Below are positions 60,838 to 64,000 of a stretch of 64,000 nt of DNA, in pieces (the first letter of the stretch is position 1; each line of letters begins with the position of its first letter). The position numbers were made by a program, and so were the translations under genes. The stretch spans positions 62,001-126,000 of the forward strand of contig NZ_JAEHOH010000005.1 in the NCBI RefSeq assembly GCF_016522505.1. Reading direction: 5' to 3'. The stretch comes from Leucobacter chromiisoli. Its GTDB lineage: Bacteria > Actinomycetota > Actinomycetes > Actinomycetales > Microbacteriaceae. The notes beneath the pieces were generated by a model. It made no database searches. It was not told the DNA's origin and worked only from the letters and a program-made list of their open reading frames with translations.

Positions 60838-60843
60838 ATTCTA
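60838..60843 (-). promoter_or_regulatory. -10 box of the ffh promoter
   Basis: TAGAAT on the minus strand, 10 bases before ATG 60827, implying a leader of only a few bases. The NTPase gene behind ffh has no visible promoter of its own. Confidence 0.55.
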
Positions 60844-60898
60844 CCGGGTTCGCGCGCGGGCCCGTCCCGACGCACAGCGAAGCCCCCGCTTGGGCGCC

Positions 60899-60904
60899 TA
60901 TCGT
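60899..60904 (+). promoter_or_regulatory. -10 box of a leaderless promoter for the SGNH gene
   Basis: TATCGT, seven bases, ATG 60912; no ribosome-binding site. Confidence 0.5.
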
Positions 60905-60911
60905 GCCGGGT

Positions 60912-61568
60912 ATGCCACATCGAGCCGCGGGATCAGCCGTCGTCGTCGCGGCGTGCCTGCTCGCCGTCGGCTGCGCCTCCGCGCCGCCGCGCTCGTCGCC
61001 GCCTCCGCTGCCGGAGCCGGCCGAGGGCGCCATCCGCATGGCGGCCGTGGGCGACTCGATCACCGACGGCGACAGCATCGACCTCGCGGGCGGCTCCCCG
61101 GGGCCGCAGTCCTGGGTGAGCTACGCGATCGGACCCGAGGTCGAGTTCGTCGGCGGATGGGCAGAGTGGGGCGCGACGACCGAGCGCATGGCGGATGCCG
61201 TGCGCGGGCCGCTCGACGCCGACGTGCTCGTCGTCCTGGCGGGCACGAACGACGCGGGCTGGACCGGGCACGAGCAGATCGGCGACAACCTGACGAGGAT
61301 CGTCGAGAACGCCGGCGTCGAGACGGTGCTGCTGTCGTCGGTGCCCCCGACCGACTTCGCCGGCGCGACCAAGACGGATCTGAACGCCTACCTCGAGCGC
61401 TTCGCCGACGATCAGGGCTGGGCGTGGGTGGACGCCGCCGCCGGCCTGCGCGACGGCGACGCGTTCTCGGACGGCATGAGCTACGACGGGGTACACCTGA
61501 CAGAGGAGGGCGCCCGCGTGCTCGGGACGGCGATCGGCGAGGCGGTCGTCGACGCCGCCGGGCGGTGA
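60912..61568 (+). CDS. SGNH/GDSL-family hydrolase lipoprotein
   Basis: A 218-residue esterase-like protein. A signal peptide ends in the lipobox LAVGC with Cys21, so it is anchored outside the membrane. The SGNH blocks are present: GDSITDGD (nucleophile Ser), a Gly in WAEWGATTER, Asn in LAGTNDAGWTG and the Asp/His pair in SYDGVHLTEEG. Substrates could be cell-wall acyl groups or lipids. The gene is nested between ffh and ftsY on the opposite strand to both, and ends one base before the ftsY stop. Confidence 0.88.
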   Translation: MPHRAAGSAVVVAACLLAVGCASAPPRSSPPPLPEPAEGAIRMAAVGDSITDGDSIDLAGGSPGPQSWVSYAIGPEVEFVGGWAEWGATTERMADAVRGPLDADVLVVLAGTNDAGWTGHEQIGDNLTRIVENAGVETVLLSSVPPTDFAGATKTDLNAYLERFADDQGWAWVDAAAGLRDGDAFSDGMSYDGVHLTEEGARVLGTAIGEAVVDAAGR

Positions 61569-61569
61569 G

Positions 61570-62445
<876 letters not shown>

Positions 62446-62451
62446 GCCTCG

Positions 62452-62457
62452 ATCCTA
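62452..62457 (-). promoter_or_regulatory. -10 box of a leaderless promoter for ftsY
   Basis: TAGGAT on the minus strand, six bases before ATG 62445. Confidence 0.55.
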
Positions 62458-62514
62458 CCGGCGCTGCTCCCCCACCGCCGAAAGGCGGGAACGCCGCCCC
62501 GAGGAGCACGCCCC

Positions 62515-63438
62515 TCATCGGGAGGCCAGGCGCTCCAAGCGGTCGAGGCTCCACTCGTAGCGCTCCAGCCAGACGAAGGCGTGGATCCAGCTCTCGACGC
62601 TGTACACCCCCGGATGCGCCCGGATGCGCCGCACGATCGCCGTGTAATCGGCGAGCGAGCGCGCCGCGATCGTCGCGATGAGCCCGTAGCGGCCCAGGGT
62701 TCGCGCGGCGAACTCGATGGTCGGGATCCCGACCAGGAGCTCCTCGACCGATGCCAGGTCGTGCTCCTCGCCCGTGAGCATGATGCCGACACCCGTGAGC
62801 ACCGAGTTCGTCGCCCGCCGCCGGCTGCGCACCGCGCCGATCCGCATGATGCGCGAGTCGAGCAGCCGCAGCACGCGCGCGCGGCAGGCCGACGCGGAGC
62901 GCCCGGTGCGCCGGGCGAGCTCTCCGAACGTGAGCCTGCCATCCGTCTGCAGCTGCGCCATGAGCGCGATGTCGAAGTCGTCGAAGACGAGGTCGTTCGG
63001 CTCCGGATCCTCTCCGAGCCGCAGGCGGCGCAGCACGCGGTCGTAGACCGAGAACTGCACCCCCGCCACCCCCGGGATCGACTGGATCTCGCGCACGGAG
63101 CGCCCCACGTCGTCGAGGTCGGCGGCCCAGACCTCCACCACGGCCTGGGACTGCCCGCTGATCTCCGACAGGAAGACGACGTTGGGGAACTCTCCGAGCT
63201 GCTCGAACACCGGCGAGGTCGGCCCGTTGATGCGCAGCTGGAGGTTCACCTGCACCGGCAGCCCCACCGCCCGCGGATGCACGGCCGCGAGGATCCGGAT
63301 CTCGCCCGAGGCGAGCAGCTCTCCCACGCGCTGGGCGACGAGCGTCCGGTGCACGCCGAGCTGCGCGGCGAGCGTCGAGAACTGCGCGCGACCGTCGAGC
63401 TGCAGGGCGCGGATCAGGTCCTCGTCGAATTCGTTCAC
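62515..63438 (-). CDS. Lrp/AsnC-family regulator with two tandem HTH-RAM modules
   Basis: A 307-residue regulator, about twice the normal Lrp length. The first half has an AsnC-type HTH (FDEDLIRALQLDGRAQFSTLAAQLGVHRTLVAQRV, about 4-50) and a RAM ligand domain (about 65-140). The second half repeats it: HTH FDIALMAQLQTDGRLTFGELARRTG (about 155-200) and RAM (about 210-290). It is divergent from an amidohydrolase gene across 199 bp and probably controls it. GTG 63438 is the start; no -10 box of the TANNNT type is well placed. The effector is probably an amino acid or related product. Confidence 0.9.
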   Translation of the reverse strand: MNEFDEDLIRALQLDGRAQFSTLAAQLGVHRTLVAQRVGELLASGEIRILAAVHPRAVGLPVQVNLQLRINGPTSPVFEQLGEFPNVVFLSEISGQSQAVVEVWAADLDDVGRSVREIQSIPGVAGVQFSVYDRVLRRLRLGEDPEPNDLVFDDFDIALMAQLQTDGRLTFGELARRTGRSASACRARVLRLLDSRIMRIGAVRSRRRATNSVLTGVGIMLTGEEHDLASVEELLVGIPTIEFAARTLGRYGLIATIAARSLADYTAIVRRIRAHPGVYSVESWIHAFVWLERYEWSLDRLERLASR

Positions 63439-63637
63439 GTGTCAGATGATGCCAGAAATCACGTCGCCGTTCCTGACAGAACAACGCGACAGCCCCGAGA
63501 TTCAGCGCGAATAGACGAGAAAATGCCGCGACGATCCGACATCTATGCGCGCTCGATATCGATTTCCGGTTTTCCGCGTACCGATCGCCGCCGAATGGAC
63601 GTACTCTCATATCAATTCGACACGAAGGAGTTCCCCC

Positions 63638-64000
63638 GTGCGCAAGCTCGCGTTCACCCAGGCCCCGACGCTCTCGGCACCGAAGATCATCACCGCGGCC
63701 CGTATCCACGCCCTCGACGACGGAGGCACCACTCCCGAGGCGTTCCTGGTGATCGACGACCGGATCCGTCATGTCGGCTCGGTCGACGCCTGCCGGGCGG
63801 CCGCCGCAGAGGTGAGCGCGCTCGCCCCCGAACTCGTCGACCTCGGCGACGCCACCGTGGTACCGGGATTCATCGATGCGCACGCCCACCCGCTGATGCT
63901 CGGACAGATGATGAGCTGGGTCGACTGCGGCCCCGAGAAGGCCGGGTCGATCCCCGAGATCGTCGCGCTGCTGCAGGAGGCCGCGAAGACGCTGCCGGCC
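63638..64000 (+). CDS. Metal-dependent amidohydrolase (5' part only)
   Basis: The first 121 residues of an amidohydrolase-superfamily enzyme. ITAARIHALDDGGTTPEAFLVIDDRIRHVG is the usual N-terminal beta-sandwich, and VVPGFIDAHAHPLMLGQMM holds the HxH metal-binding motif. YtcJ-like or imidazolonepropionase-like members begin this way; the substrate cannot be given. GTG 63638 follows AAGGAG. The tandem Lrp regulator lies divergently upstream. The 3' end is beyond the window. Confidence 0.85.
   Translation, partial: MRKLAFTQAPTLSAPKIITAARIHALDDGGTTPEAFLVIDDRIRHVGSVDACRAAAAEVSALAPELVDLGDATVVPGFIDAHAHPLMLGQMMSWVDCGPEKAGSIPEIVALLQEAAKTLPA

Noticed and set aside
58428-61568. A 1046-codon plus-strand frame ending in the SGNH protein
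   Set aside because: Only the last 218 codons encode family sequence, with a lipoprotein signal and promoter at 60912; the rest is antisense to ffh.

Overview
The window is a GC-rich (visibly about 70 percent) stretch of actinobacterial chromosome. Mycothione reductase, a MurT/GatD pair, CIRCE/HrcA control of dnaJ, TANNNT-type -10 boxes and many leaderless genes all fit Actinobacteria. Gene order, ectoine genes and DUF222-HNH genes fit the family Microbacteriaceae, possibly Leucobacter or a relative; the genus is an inference. Most of the window is housekeeping. I see no rRNA, tRNA, CRISPR array, prophage or insertion sequence.

Layout. 1-7.9 kb (minus): the conserved cluster hrcA-dnaJ-rsmE-(SRAP)-hit-phoH-ybeY-CBS protein-era, with CIRCE in front of hrcA. 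7.9-15 kb: hemW, a DUF1990 gene, lepA, a MOSC gene, rpsT, a small helical protein and holA. 15-17.3 kb (plus): ectABC, the ectoine pathway without ectD. 17.4-26.3 kb: comEC-comEA, leuS, and the divergent folate genes pabB/pabC. 26.3-27.6 kb: a band-7 (SPFH) membrane protein with a ribbon-helix-helix protein behind a palindromic operator. 27.6-34 kb (minus): cydABDC. 34-37 kb: DedA, App1-type and FUSC membrane or lipid genes. 37-40 kb: yceI and murT-gatD. 40-42.2 kb: rpsP-khpA-rimM-trmD. 42.2-44.6 kb: a repeat-rich scar holding a fragment of an isocitrate lyase/PEP mutase family gene, then a DUF222-HNH gene. 44.6-47.5 kb: VOC protein, mycothione reductase, PfpI protein. 47.5-50.7 kb (plus): an OpuC-type osmoprotectant ABC transporter whose ATPase gene carries an in-frame stop. 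50.7-54.8 kb: a small membrane protein, a metallothionein-like protein, a two-component system and an amino-acid permease. 54.9-62.5 kb: a 1424-residue STAND/NACHT-like NTPase directly behind ffh, then an SGNH lipoprotein and ftsY. 62.5-64 kb: a tandem-duplicated Lrp regulator divergent from an amidohydrolase cut by the window end.

How it fits together. Two osmoadaptation routes are present, ectoine synthesis and osmoprotectant uptake. The SRP pair ffh/ftsY, the 16S/23S maturation and tRNA-methylation genes, and the bd oxidase with its CydDC exporter form coherent modules. The most unusual gene is the NTPase at 54966-59240: a glycine-zipper N terminus, a NACHT-like P-loop core and a long helical-repeat C terminus. 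That plan resembles NLR-like immune or cell-death proteins, and the gene lies among housekeeping genes. A second window-wide pattern is TANNNT followed 6-7 nt later by ATG or GTG, seen at a dozen genes. It predicts leaderless transcripts and corrects several start codons, including ectA.
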